A stretch of 64,000 nucleotides of DNA. Source: Symsagittifera roscoffensis (taxonomy: Eukaryota; Xenacoelomorpha; Acoela; Convolutidae). The notes below the pieces were generated by a model. That model was given only the letters and a program-made list of their open reading frames with translations. It was not told where the DNA came from and did no database searches. Where the stretch lies: positions 7,105,671 to 7,169,670 of the forward strand of contig NC_087064.1 of NCBI RefSeq assembly GCF_963678635.1. Reading direction: 5' to 3'. Positions within the stretch are counted from its first letter, which is position 1. Each line of letters opens with the position of its first letter. The position numbers were made by a program, and so were the translations under genes. Below, one piece after another: positions 9,558 through 18,843 of this stretch.

Positions 9558-10586
9558 TTAGCAACCAGGTATTTTGCGCATCCCTAAAACTGGCAAGGCG
9601 GAGTGCCATTCAGTGAATCTGCGGCTCAACCCATTTAGCAGTGGGTCGTCCCACTGTTGGCCACTCAATCTCCAGATATATTTCAGTAGCAAACGTGCGC
9701 GTACGGTATAAGGGGCGACAGGACCTATGGGGTTGAACACGGAGGACACGAAACTAAGAACTGATCGCTGTATAACAGAGTCTTTGAGTTCGCGGCTAAC
9801 TCCTCTGCTCACAACCAACGTATCGGTGACGTGATCCCATTTGTGACCGAGAACATTCGATCCGGTTCACGGATTAATTGCAGCGGTAATAATTTCCCAA
9901 CTGTTGTGAGCGCTGGTCTTGAGGGGGATTTAGATTCAAGGACCATTTGGGAACGTTGCTAATAAATTTTGTCAGGTTAAAATCACCGTCCTTAAGCAGT
10001 TCAACCAAACTGCGACTTAACGTTAATGCAAATTCTGGATTTTTTTACAGACCCGAGGTAGTCATCCATGTAAAAGTTGTTTAGCACGGCGTAAGCGGCT
10101 TTGGGGTAACGATCTTGGTTGTCGACGGCTGTTCAGCAAAGATCATAGTTAGCACATGTCGGAGAATCTTTCGCTCCTAATAAGTGCCTTGTATATTGAA
10201 ACACCCTCACATCTGATGTGGGGTCCTCCCGCCGCAAAAACGCAAGAAACCTTGATCGCTTTCTAGTAAGCCGAACTGCATGAACATGCCTTCGATATCT
10301 GCGGAAACGTTGTATTTGTGCTCTCAGAAGCGCATTAAAACGAATAAAAGGTTCTGAAGCAAATCGGAGCCGACGAGATGAGAGTATTCAGTGATTTGCC
10401 GTGAAACTTAGAAGCTACGTTTGAAACGCGCCGAACTTTGCCGGGTTTGTTCGGGTTAAGAAGTGGGTGTTGCGATACGTAACTTTCTCGGTTTGAACGG
10501 TTTTTTGAGTCGTGAGGGCTAACCGGGACTACGTAACCCTTCTCGACATCATCTCGGATAACTGATGCGTTTTGAGTTTTCAGGTT
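9558..10586 (-). pseudogene. BEL/Pao reverse transcriptase region, degraded
   Basis: At 9558-9818 a short open stretch reads VLSFVSSVFNPIGPVAPYTV, the connection between BEL/Pao RT and RNase H, followed by WRLSGQQWDDPL. Between 9820 and 10586 the minus strand carries further RT-like pieces in several frames (for example a QYTRHLLGAKDSPTC-like stretch near 10190), but stops and indels break it throughout. I cannot show a catalytic YVDD box in one frame. Confidence 0.65.
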
Positions 10587-11197
10587 TTAATCTTTCTCTA
10601 GGCGCTTTTCTAGAATTACACTGGACCAATGAAGCGTAACAGTTATCGGGAAGATGAATGTTGTCATCAGCCCAGAGCATTCCGACAACATAACGGCTGC
10701 CATCATGAAGTGTGGTTGATTCAAGATTTTTCGAGCACGTTCATCAGCTGAGGAACGGGGATCAGCTTGCTTCAACCTGCCATACAAATTTAGCTCGTAC
10801 CATTTCTTCACTTGGTCGGCAAGTGCTATGTCTTCAACATTGCACTTGAAAGTGGTGGCTCGAACACCAATTGGTGATGGAAGTGGGCCACTGAGAACCC
10901 AGCCAATGGGTATACGGACAGTTACAGGAGTATTTTGATTTTCTCCTTGGAAGTATTCGAGAGGCTGGTTGCATGAAAGACATCCTGCGATATCATCTCA
11001 ACGGCGGAGTAATTGTAGACAATAAGTTTAATTGGCTGCAGATGTGGAAACCTGCCTTGGAGAATGGAAACGTCAATGGGTTCGGAACCAACGCTCAAAC
11101 TGTCTTTGACAAACGGCGTAACCCTAAACGAGTTTTCGTGGTGGTCGAATTTGGCAAACACGTTCATTCCGACTAATTGCGTGGGAACGGTTTTCAT
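10587..11197 (-). pseudogene. BEL/Pao protease region to RT entry
   Basis: Two open pieces are visible. At 10922-11197, MKTVPTQLVGMNVFAKFDHH and later ISILQGRFPHLQPI-like blocks match the region of the BEL/Pao aspartic protease domain (DUF1758). At 10587-10811, KKWYELNLYGRLKQADPRSS followed by ADERARKILNQ and ending LEKRLEKD is the well-known linker into the RT. I do not see the protease active-site triplet clearly. The pieces are out of frame with each other. Confidence 0.7.
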
Positions 11198-11498
11198 TCG
11201 AATGGAAGCCGTTTACCAGAATATCTAGCTTTTTTCCATTTAAATTTGAACGCTGTGCTAGGCCCGCCGAGAGACCCATGAGTGGGTACAACAGGAATCG
11301 CACATTACAAGAGCAGTGGTTTCGTCTGTGTGTGAACTTAATTCCAATCGAAGCACAGGAAGGAATCCCGTTTCTTGTAAGACGGCGACCCGGCTAGATT
11401 CGATGACGAAATTTGCCATTTATTCCAGTTCGGGGCGGTACTGTTTGAATTTCAATGGCTTGTGTTATTGCTAATGTTTAACATTTTGTTTCCAGACC

Positions 11499-12357
11499 TT
11501 AAGCTGAAAACTTTCTCAGCACCATGCAACAAGACTTTATGGGTGGTTTCACAACCAGGCTTAGTGTATATTCGGGCTTTAGGGCATTTTCGGAACATGT
11601 GGTCAGGTTGCAAACAAGCAAAGCACAACCTATTTTGCCCGGAGAATTGAGCTCGTTGAGTTGAAGTCTTTTTCTTGAAAACAGAACAAATCCAGAGTGG
11701 GTGTTTAACCTTAAACTGGAGGCACTGAGCATGAATTGGGTTTTCAACTTTTGAAGCAGGGGCAAAAAAAATTGTAGGTAGCTTATGGAAATCCGTCTTT
11801 GGAGTCTCCTCAAGTCGTGACTAATTCTGACTCACACTCGTGCGCCTCCGCCTTAGCCTTGTTGCGGAGCCTATCATTAAAATCTAAAACGGTTGGTTGT
11901 CTCCAACATTTCTTTACAGAGTGGAGAGACCACTAATTTTTCTTATTTGGAGGCAATTTTGAAATAACTTGATTCAAAAAGGATGTACTCTTCAAGTCGT
12001 ACTCATATCCTAACGATTATAAAACAGCGACAAGACTGGATATGCAGGAAGCTAAACTGATAATGCTTGCCAAATTGTGCATTTTGAGAGGGGGAAAACT
12101 CGTTGAAAGTTTTTCAAGATGAGTCGCCACAATCGTCTGTGGTTGTCCAAATTTCCTCTCCAGAGATTTCAAAGCGACTTGTAAAATATTCCACTGTAAG
12201 CGAATTCGGCAATTGCATTCTTCGTTTTCCCTGAAACGAGAGTTTTGAGATATCTCAGTTACACATCACCACTGAAAATTTTTGCATCGATTGCGCTTTT
12301 GAACTGACCGAACCATTCAGACCACTGCAATGGTTTTCCGTCGAAAGAAGATAATTT
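11499..12357 (-). pseudogene. BEL/Pao Gag: DUF1759-like domain and zinc-knuckle region
   Basis: On the minus strand near 12100-12350 the reading DGKPLQWSEWFGQFKSAID, then LRYLKTLVSGKTKNAIAE, is a clear DUF1759 (BEL/Pao Gag) domain, interrupted by at least two stops. Further on, around 11499-11813, Cys-containing text (CALLVCNLTTCSENA) corresponds to the Gag zinc-knuckle area. The frame is lost between the two. Confidence 0.7.
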
Positions 12358-12924
12358 TTACTCGGACAAGCGACCTTTCTGGCTCAGTGTCAAGATTTCA
12401 GCTAGATCTTGATTAATGATTGGCTTACTGCCCGAGGACGTAATTGTCCCAGATGGTTTGTTTTCTCTTGTATAAGGCGCCATCAGCTGTTTCAAATAGA
12501 TAGGGGTGTCTACAGCATTAGGATTACCGACATAAAAAGTTGTTCCTCTGCTAGAGAACTGTTGAACTTTCGATGGATGTGTGACATAATTTGAGTTAAC
12601 GGCAAAGGTGACTGTTGAAGGATTGAGAGGACCAACGTTAGTGGGTAAAAGTGGTTGGTACACAAAACTTGCAGAAAAATTTGGGAAAAAAATTTGTTGA
12701 GCAATGAGCATTGAGTTCGTCGTGATATTGGACTGATGAAAAGTACTCTGTATCAAAGGGTTGCAGCTGTATAAGTTGGTCAAACGTAGCTGTTCTTGTG
12801 GCTCATGCGTACTATTTACATTTGGATTTGGCGAGCTGACACTTGTATTTGATGTATGAGGGACGTTAACACAGGGAAATATCACCACGTGTATAAAGTC
12901 ACAGGGACGTGTGAGTTTATACAC
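12358..12924 (-). pseudogene. BEL/Pao Gag middle region, Ser/Asn/Pro-rich
   Basis: A 188-codon open stretch rich in Ser, Asn, Thr, Gln and Pro, without a fold I recognise. Its C-terminal part runs into the DUF1759 domain on the same strand. Variable low-complexity linkers of this kind sit between the coiled coil and DUF1759 in BEL/Pao Gag proteins. It is assigned by position rather than by motif. Confidence 0.6.
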
Positions 12925-13001
12925 GTGGTTTCGATATAATTAGCTTTTAAATGAGAGTTGTGAATCATCGTTAGGTTTCTACTGAAAGGCGGTTCAACAC
13001 T

Positions 13002-13616
13002 TCAATTTGACAAAACCTTGGAAGCAGGGTCAAGGTTGACACTTTGGACTGGCGCCACGTGCTGAACTATTTCCTGTGCTGCGAATTGAGTGTTCACCCA
13101 GCTTCTTGTCCGGTCTTCCTCCGTTTGGTTCTCCTGAACGGCCATTGCCAATTTCGACCTGCTACGACGAAGTCCACAGTTTTCAGGGGCGTCTTCCAGA
13201 TATTCAGCCTCTTCGATAGTTGCTTCGGCTAGCTTTTGACGGTTTTTCTCTACAATCACATCAAGTTCAAGTTGACCCTTCATCGACTGAATCTGAATCT
13301 CTTGTTTTTTCAAACGAAGCTTAGCCTCTGCCTGGCGTTCAACTTCCTCGCACCTATTTTTTACAAGGACTGCCTATCTTCGACGCTCACTCGGAAGCAT
13401 TGATGTAATCTTAGAACGCTGTGAAAGGGGTTTCTTGTAACGGACCGAATCGCTTGGCGTCGGGGTTCGTTCAATTGCTAACTGGTCCTCTTGAGTTTTT
13501 ATTTCAAAGTAATTTTTAGCTAGACCTAATACATTGTCAATTCTTGCAGTGATAGATCCTAAGTAAAACTCAAGTTGATTTGTGGTTTCAGCAGCGTTGT
13601 TGCTGTGGATAGACAA
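13002..13616 (-). pseudogene. BEL/Pao Gag N-terminus, charged coiled coil
   Basis: Two open pieces (13374-13616 and 13002-13313) give an Arg/Glu/Lys-rich helix-forming protein, for example QIQSMKGQLELDVIVEKNRQ then KLAEATIEEAEYLEDAPE, followed by SWVNTQFAAQE. This is the usual charged coiled-coil N-terminus of BEL/Pao Gag. A stop near 13372 separates the pieces. The start is at or beyond 13616; the region to the right is leader. Confidence 0.65.
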
Positions 13617-15205
13617 AAGTTTAAGTTCATAATTTTTCTCTTAAATTTTTGGTAAGCAAATGCTAGATTTTTCGATGAACGTTTGAGATTTAGCTGGTCT
13701 ATCAGTCGCACTTATATATTACGTTATTTTTGCATGGTATTCGACAAGATTTGTTTTCAACTCTTTCCTGGCAAGATTAGTTTTGTTTAGTTTCTGGCCG
13801 AGGTCAAGCTCCATTTTGAAATATTTGGTTTTTGAGATTTTTTTAAATAAGAATAAAAAAAATCGTACTGACGAAATCAAATTAAAATCAATTAAAGTAG
13901 CCGCTCCCTACATCGAACCAGAAGATGCTCGCAAGACCCCTACATTTCTCGTTGCCTACGGAACAAAAGGACAACAATCTACAAGATTGAAAATAAAGAT
14001 GAAATTAACTAATGAAAAAAAAACAATCAAGATTTATAATGCCTAACAAATGTTAAATATTCTTCGACTGTTGTCATTTGTGAAATCTTTTGCTTATCTG
14101 GTTTTGTTTTCCTTGAACTTGGTCGACGATTTTTACTTTTCTTGATAAGCTCAGACAAATTGGGGAAATAATGTCGAATGTTTCTCAAAAATTTTATTTC
14201 TAAATACGCCGGAGAATAAATTAAATTAAGCTTACGAAATAATTCATTGTCAATAGCTTTTTTTTGAGATTAAGTGTTTGGTCACATCAATGGTTAATGT
14301 TCCTGTTTCAATCAAACGTCCATAAATATTGGGGGTATTTTGACGGTGTACGTATATAATGGCTGCTATTTTGTTTTTATATTCTTTTAAAATCTCAACT
14401 AGACTTTCTGGAGTAAGTGGGTTATCGTTGTTTGATCTATGCTTGCTCAATTACTTTTTTATAACATCGTGTCAAAGTGTAATGTTTTTCTCTATTACAA
14501 CTTTTGGGGAATTGCTTAAAAGATTTTGAAAAGTCTTTTGTCGGTTATTTGCATTCAAATTAAAGCTTAAACCTGGAACTGCTTTAAAAAGGTCGTCGAG
14601 ATGTTTTTGTAGAGTAAAAGGTAATGTATTTACTGAGTGATGGGAAGAACTGACAGCAATGATGAACACCATTGGAAGTGATAAGCGATAAGTTTTTTAA
14701 ATGGCAATCAATTTAAGGAGTCTGTTGTTGTAAAGTCGTCACATAGAAATGAAAAAAATATATTTATGACGTAAATAACTTTAAGAACCCTAAGCGGAGG
14801 GTTTGTAAGGTTCTACTAAGGCTTCGGTTAAGTACCATTTAAGTTAACACGTACGCTTTATCGGTTAAACTTAATGATGTTACGGCGAAACGATAGTAGT
14901 AACGGTCGCGGTGGTATGCGGCCGAAAACGGGGCGAGCCGAGCAAATTTTTAAAGATTATCCAACCACTGGAGGAAACCGAGGTAAGGATTCACTCAAAA
15001 AGTTTGCACGACACGATTGACGGTTTAAACGGTCGTACGGGCAAGACGAAAAAGGTGTTTTCCTGTTTTGCTCTAAATTCGGGCAAAAAAAATGTGACAA
15101 TTTTGGGAAAAATTGGTATGATTTTTTCTTTCGGGACAATTTTTTTTCCTTGATTTTGGTCGACGATTCTTAATTTTATTGATAAATCAGACAAATTGGG
15201 GAAAA
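13617..15205. other. long leader between BEL 5' LTR and gag, with unrecognised remnants
   Basis: About 1.6 kb separates the LTR from gag. It holds a degraded minus-strand protein frame (listed at 14046-14672) and, on the plus strand near 13880-14000, an unusually codon-like patch (VAAPYIEPEDARKTPTFLVA) with no recognisable family. A 60-bp block at about 14108-14168 is repeated imperfectly at about 15146-15203. No simple leader function explains this content. It may be captured sequence or an older insertion. Confidence 0.5.
14046..14672 (-). pseudogene. unrecognised degraded protein-coding sequence
   Basis: Reading the minus strand from 14672 downwards gives protein-like text in broken frames: an N-terminal part with PFTLQKHLDDLFKAVPGLSF, then, after two stops, PLTPESLVEILKEYKNKIAA and TPNIYGRLIETGTLTIDVTK, and, after a frameshift in an A-run near 14267, LFRKLNLIYSPAYLEIKFLR with a Lys/Arg-rich tail. 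The whole would be about 200 residues. I do not recognise the family. It is probably an old gene fragment from another element or the host. Confidence 0.4.
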
Positions 15206-15513
15206 CCAAAACAGTTAGGTTGATCAGGCGCTGATTTATGATTTTTTCTATAAACTCAAATATAGTTCACGCGGTTGAATTAACAGTAACTCAATTGCAA
15301 ACCAATTTTGAACCGATCAAATTGTTAGCATTTTTTGTTCTGTCATATTCGGCTCAAATAGGATTCTCAAATAAAACGTCTTAGGTGAGAATCAAACCCA
15401 CAACAAACTCCACAGAACGCACTATGTATACGCTGGGCTATACAGCTGGTTTTGCCAAGGGACTATACTAGCTTTCTAGTATACTAGCTTTCATAATTTC
15501 AACTTTAATGCTA
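15206..15513 (-). repeat. LTR (5' LTR) of the minus-strand BEL/Pao element
   Basis: Homologous to 5115-5430 over its full length with many substitutions. It contains the counterpart of the tRNA-like module (about 15385-15450), in which the B box is mutated. Its right edge abuts a type B MITE fragment at about 15516. Confidence 0.75.
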
Positions 15514-15515
15514 TT

Positions 15516-15616
15516 TCAAGGCCTAATTAGTTCGCATGCCAATTTTCATATCCTTCGGATACCGTGATTAAAATTTCACTAGTATAAATTTCCCGGTGGG
15601 GGAGGGAAAAAGAGCC
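15516..15616. mobile_element. MITE, type B, right-hand fragment
   Basis: The right half of a type B element, from a GGCCTAATTAG core block to a G-run and the GGAAAAAGAGCC-type terminus at 15616. The left half is missing at the LTR border. Confidence 0.7.
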
Positions 15617-16711
15617 GTTATACGCCTCCAGTTATTTATTAAATTTCTAGGAATTTAGAAATAGCCAAATTGGCCCTTGTTCTGAACTAAATTATGCGCT
15701 TTGAAGCTTTCATTCACAATGCTGGAATCGTAACGTGAAATATTTATGCGTGGCAAATTATCGCGCTCAACAAAACAAAATCGTTTCAAATTGAATTGAG
15801 GTGGGAAGTTAATTGGTCGTATTAATTTTGTAGCTCTCAAATTTTCACGCTTGACGTTTGCTGTTGTCCAAAACTTAAATTTTTACAAAATTTTATGTGC
15901 CAAAAACTATTCGATATGGATTAAGGGGCAGTCAGAACTTTCAGGGTTTTGCCCTGATAGACGAGCAGTCTTGTTCAACCTTTTTCCGCACATTTGATTT
16001 TGAAACCTAATATACCTTTAACTTAAGGCACTGAAGGTTTGCGAGGCGAATAAGGTATCTATTGTAAACCTATTTTTTTCTTTCATATCATACATAAAAA
16101 CATCACACCTTTAGTTTTAATAAAACGTACTGCCACTATGCAAGTGGAAAACTGAAATGTGCTAGAAGCGGAAAAAGTCGTGAAACATTTTATCGCGAGC
16201 AATACAAGGCTGTTTTTTGCCGCCACTAGCGAATTTTTCGAAATAGTTTTTGTTCACTTTGTGCGATTGAAAAATTTGCATGCATATTATCTAAAAAATA
16301 AAATTGGTCTAGATACTTATACTTAAACCCTCGTTACTCAAAAATTGACGCTTTTATGAAGTGAATGAAAAAAGAAAGAGCCCAACCGAAGTATTTTGAA
16401 ATTTGCCATAATAGCAAAAACTAAATGGCAAAAAAAATCGTTCTCCCCACCTCAAAAAAGCATCAGTTTAATGAGTTAAGGACATATTTTTAAAGGTTAA
16501 ATTTGAGAATTAAACATTTTTGTCGTGGCCTAATCAGTGTGCATGCCATATTTTAGACCTGAGGCATTGTGAAGAGGTTTTTTACAAGAAAAAACGCGCA
16601 GATGAGGGAAAGAGAAAAAGAACGAAAGAACTTAATACCATCTAAAATATAAGATAATTTTAAGTTCAAATTGAAAAAACAGCTGGTTTCGAGTTTTCCA
16701 CCCCATCGTTA
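15617..16711. other. gene-free stretch with a diverged type B MITE
   Basis: No gene is seen. A much-diverged type B relative can be followed from about 16424 (CCCCACCTC block) through GTCGTGGCCTAATCAG near 16530 to an AGAAAAAG end near 16620. The last four bases, GTTA (16708-16711), are the left target duplication of the Gypsy element. Confidence 0.55.
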
Positions 16712-17121
16712 TGGAACCTGATCTAAACTACATTTTATGATTGGATAATTTAGATATTTTACCAATGTAAAGTATTTAATATTAACCAATCATGATCCAT
16801 CTAACTAACAACCCACTTATTTGTAAGTGCTGAAGTTACTTGTAATTTCAGCACCAGAGAGATTTGAATTTAACTTAGAAATTAGTTGGACTCTCCCGAG
16901 CACCTCAGCAGCCGCAATAAACCAGTATACCCTAGATCTATTGAGCCTAGCAGAGACTAGTTAAACAACCTGAGACTAGATAGTATAAGAGTAAGATTAG
17001 GATCGGTATTAGACTAAGAAGTTGCACGAATCTATCCGGCCGAAAATAAGATAGCGTGACGAGCAGACGGTGTACCCTATCCGAAATTACTCTATGAGTT
17101 AACCAACTCGGTCTTAACTCA
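16712..17121 (+). repeat. 5' LTR of Gypsy copy 1
   Basis: The 410-bp direct repeat starts TGGAACCTGATC and ends CTTAACTCA, so it has TG...CA termini. AATAAA at 16916-16921 is a candidate polyadenylation signal. The near identity to the 3' LTR indicates a recent insertion. Confidence 0.95.
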
Positions 17122-17123
17122 TC

Positions 17124-17141
17124 TGGTGCGACCATAAGTCT
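17124..17141 (+). promoter_or_regulatory. primer binding site
   Basis: TGGTGCGACCATAAGTCT lies 2 bases after the LTR. It starts with the TGG that pairs with the CCA end of a tRNA, and implies a primer tRNA ending in GGTCGCA before the CCA. I cannot name the tRNA. The same site is conserved at 52805 in copy 2. Confidence 0.8.
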
Positions 17142-17208
17142 CGAACAAGACCTTAATAGCTTAGAATTAACCAAAATAGATTAGAAATTAGACAAAAACA
17201 TTTAAAAA

Positions 17209-17442
17209 ATGTTATACGACAATAATTTAATCGAAATGTCTCTACGACTCAATAGATCAGAGCCAATATTCCGAACCATAACAGAACTACCCGGAATTGG
17301 AAGAAGACCTCGAACCAGAGACGACATACGACAAAGTAGAAACTTGCCATATAGTTATATGATAGTTCGGCAAAAGCCAGAACAAACTTTTATATTTAGA
17401 ATACTACTGGCAATGAATTTAGATTTTCATTTGCAAACATAA
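17209..17442 (+). CDS. conserved 77-aa leader ORF, unknown
   Basis: A 77-codon ATG frame in the leader, about 90 nt after the LTR. The protein is basic in the middle (GRRPRTRDDIRQSRNLPYSY) and not related to anything I recognise. Copy 2 keeps the same frame (52890-53123) with only three amino-acid changes (Ile to Val, Arg to Lys, Ser to Arg), and three more base changes are silent. That suggests either a translated small protein or an exon, since TTTCAG lies 30 nt after the stop. It could also be a conserved leader region that happens to be open. Confidence 0.5.
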   Translation: MLYDNNLIEMSLRLNRSEPIFRTITELPGIGRRPRTRDDIRQSRNLPYSYMIVRQKPEQTFIFRILLAMNLDFHLQT

Positions 17443-18375
17443 AACCTTGAAGTTAAACTTCAAAATCATTTCAGGCGCTAAACAAAATTTTTAATATACA
17501 ATAACGATTGATAAAAAGATCTAAGATCGTTTTCCTAAAACTCTGCAGTAATATACAAAACATGTTTGAAAAATATTTATTGAAAAATGAAAAATAAAAA
17601 TTAGTAGCATGACAATAAATGGTTAATAATCATAAATCATCCTGTTGTTCCAGCTCCATCATCTAAAACATAACAGCAATCATAAACCCATTAACATCAT
17701 CAAAACACTAAATCTTTCCTTTACACACATTTAAAAATTTATTAAAACTTAAATTCACTTAATTTTAAAACCAGATCATCAAGGCTTATCCTTGGATCTT
17801 AAATCATTTTCTACTTAATTAAATTTCAAATTTGATCATCAAGGCTTATCCTTGGATCAAACAGAACAACTTTGTTCTCCCCCACCCACTTAATTAGTGT
17901 CTAACGACCTCAAACGTCGATTCACTACCCAACCCTTTCTAAAGACCTAAGATTAATAGAAATTTTTAAACAAAACTAATCATTCAAATTAGGATAAATA
18001 GTGAAGAACTTCGGTTATTCATCCTTCACTTGACCCCCCCTCTTACCAGACCCAGGATAAATCTTAGACTTAGTAAGTTTAAAATAGTATCTAACGAACT
18101 ACTCGCGTTCTAATTATACCTGAACCTTGTGGATCGATTTACTATTCTCCAACCCTTGAACACAATCACTACCCCTAAGTAAGATTAAGTAAGTTAACAC
18201 CTTAACTTATACTAGCCACGAGAAAGTAAAAAATCATTCTTCGGAATCGATATACTTTTCTCTCCAACCCTGAACAAATAGACCCAGGTTAAGCTAACCA
18301 AAAAATCGTAAGAACTAACAATTTAGGAAAATAGAAATCATTTAACAACCTTTTGCATCCGTCATCCTAAACCTT
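17443..18375 (+). promoter_or_regulatory. long leader with candidate splice donors
   Basis: No protein is seen in these 0.9 kb. The stretch contains GTAAGT at 18073-18078 and 18189-18194 and GTAAGA at 18179-18184. All three are kept in copy 2, and they could serve as 5' splice sites for subgenomic messages of the downstream genes. Splicing is an inference from motif only. Confidence 0.4.
17774..17858 (+). repeat. twin 25-nt hairpin repeats in the leader
   Basis: The same 25-base sequence occurs at 17774-17798 and 17834-17858, 60 bases apart. Each can fold with CAAGG pairing to CCTTG around a CTTAT loop, between flanking GATC sequences. Both hairpins and their spacing are conserved exactly in copy 2 (53452-53476 and 53512-53536), while nearby bases differ. 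Paired leader hairpins are typical of RNA packaging or dimerisation signals; the role here is inferred. Confidence 0.65.
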
Positions 18376-18843
18376 ATGTCATTTAAAAACCTAGGAAATA
18401 AACAAACAATCGTTTTACACAATTGTGAAATAGATAACAAAAAATACGACCTTGTAATCACACCTCATACACAAACAGTTGGATACATTCGAACAAAACG
18501 ACAAACACTAAAAAGAAAAATAATAACGAAACAAAGACAAATAACACGAAAAAGATTTTCAAAAAATCGAAACGCATTTTCAGAATCAGAAACCAACAGT
18601 TTAGACGAACTTTACAAACTAAAAGAATCAATAGATAAAAGTTACCCACTTCACGATCAATTATATTTTTCTGACTCAGAAACAACTTCAAATTCATCAA
18701 AAAGAGGAAAAAGAAGAATAAAAAAGCAGTATAAACACAAACCAGTACATTTATACAATTGGAATCAACCAATTCGACACATTAATAATTACATATTAAC
18801 AGTCATCGAACGAAAAAATGAGCTCAACGCACACTCCAGGTGA
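18376..18843 (+). CDS. ORF0, basic 155-aa protein, unknown
   Basis: An ATG frame that ends 26 nt inside the start of gag-pol (ATG at 18818), in a different frame. The protein is rich in Lys and Arg, with clusters around residues 35-60 (TKRQTLKRKIITKQRQITRK) and 115-125 (KRGKRRIKKQYKHK), and a Ser/Asp/Glu segment between them. This suggests a nucleic-acid-binding or nuclear-localised protein. I do not recognise a family. In copy 2 the same frame is broken by a one-base deletion near 54175. The overlap with gag resembles accessory-gene packing in viruses, and its translation would reduce initiation at gag. Confidence 0.55.
   Translation: MSFKNLGNKQTIVLHNCEIDNKKYDLVITPHTQTVGYIRTKRQTLKRKIITKQRQITRKRFSKNRNAFSESETNSLDELYKLKESIDKSYPLHDQLYFSDSETTSNSSKRGKRRIKKQYKHKPVHLYNWNQPIRHINNYILTVIERKNELNAHSR

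Larger units (their letters stand above)
5115..15513 (-). mobile_element. BEL/Pao LTR retrotransposon, decayed, internally duplicated
   Basis: Read on the minus strand, the order is LTR (15513-15206), long leader, Gag with coiled-coil and DUF1759-like parts, zinc-knuckle region, protease region, reverse transcriptase, RNase H, integrase, DUF5641-type C-terminus and the 3' LTR (5430-5115). The BEL/Pao assignment rests on typical signatures: the DPRSSADERA segment after the protease, the WVNGPSFL segment after RNase H, the SDNGTNF integrase motif and the C-terminal GDMVWLG block. The frame is broken many times, so the copy is dead. A block of about 2,026 bp (5326-7351) is repeated as 7352 to about 9379, which duplicates the 3' part of pol. 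No target duplication could be read at the ends. Confidence 0.85.

Noticed and set aside
13783..14046. An 87-codon plus-strand frame as a real gene
   Set aside because: It needs a non-ATG start; only a short internal part looks protein-like, and I see no family, so it is described only as leader content.
18458..18772. Antisense hydrophobic frames opposite ORF0, gag-pol and env
   Set aside because: They are mirror effects of the A-rich coding strand (Phe/Leu/Val-rich text opposite Lys/Asn/Gln codons) and are not conserved independently.
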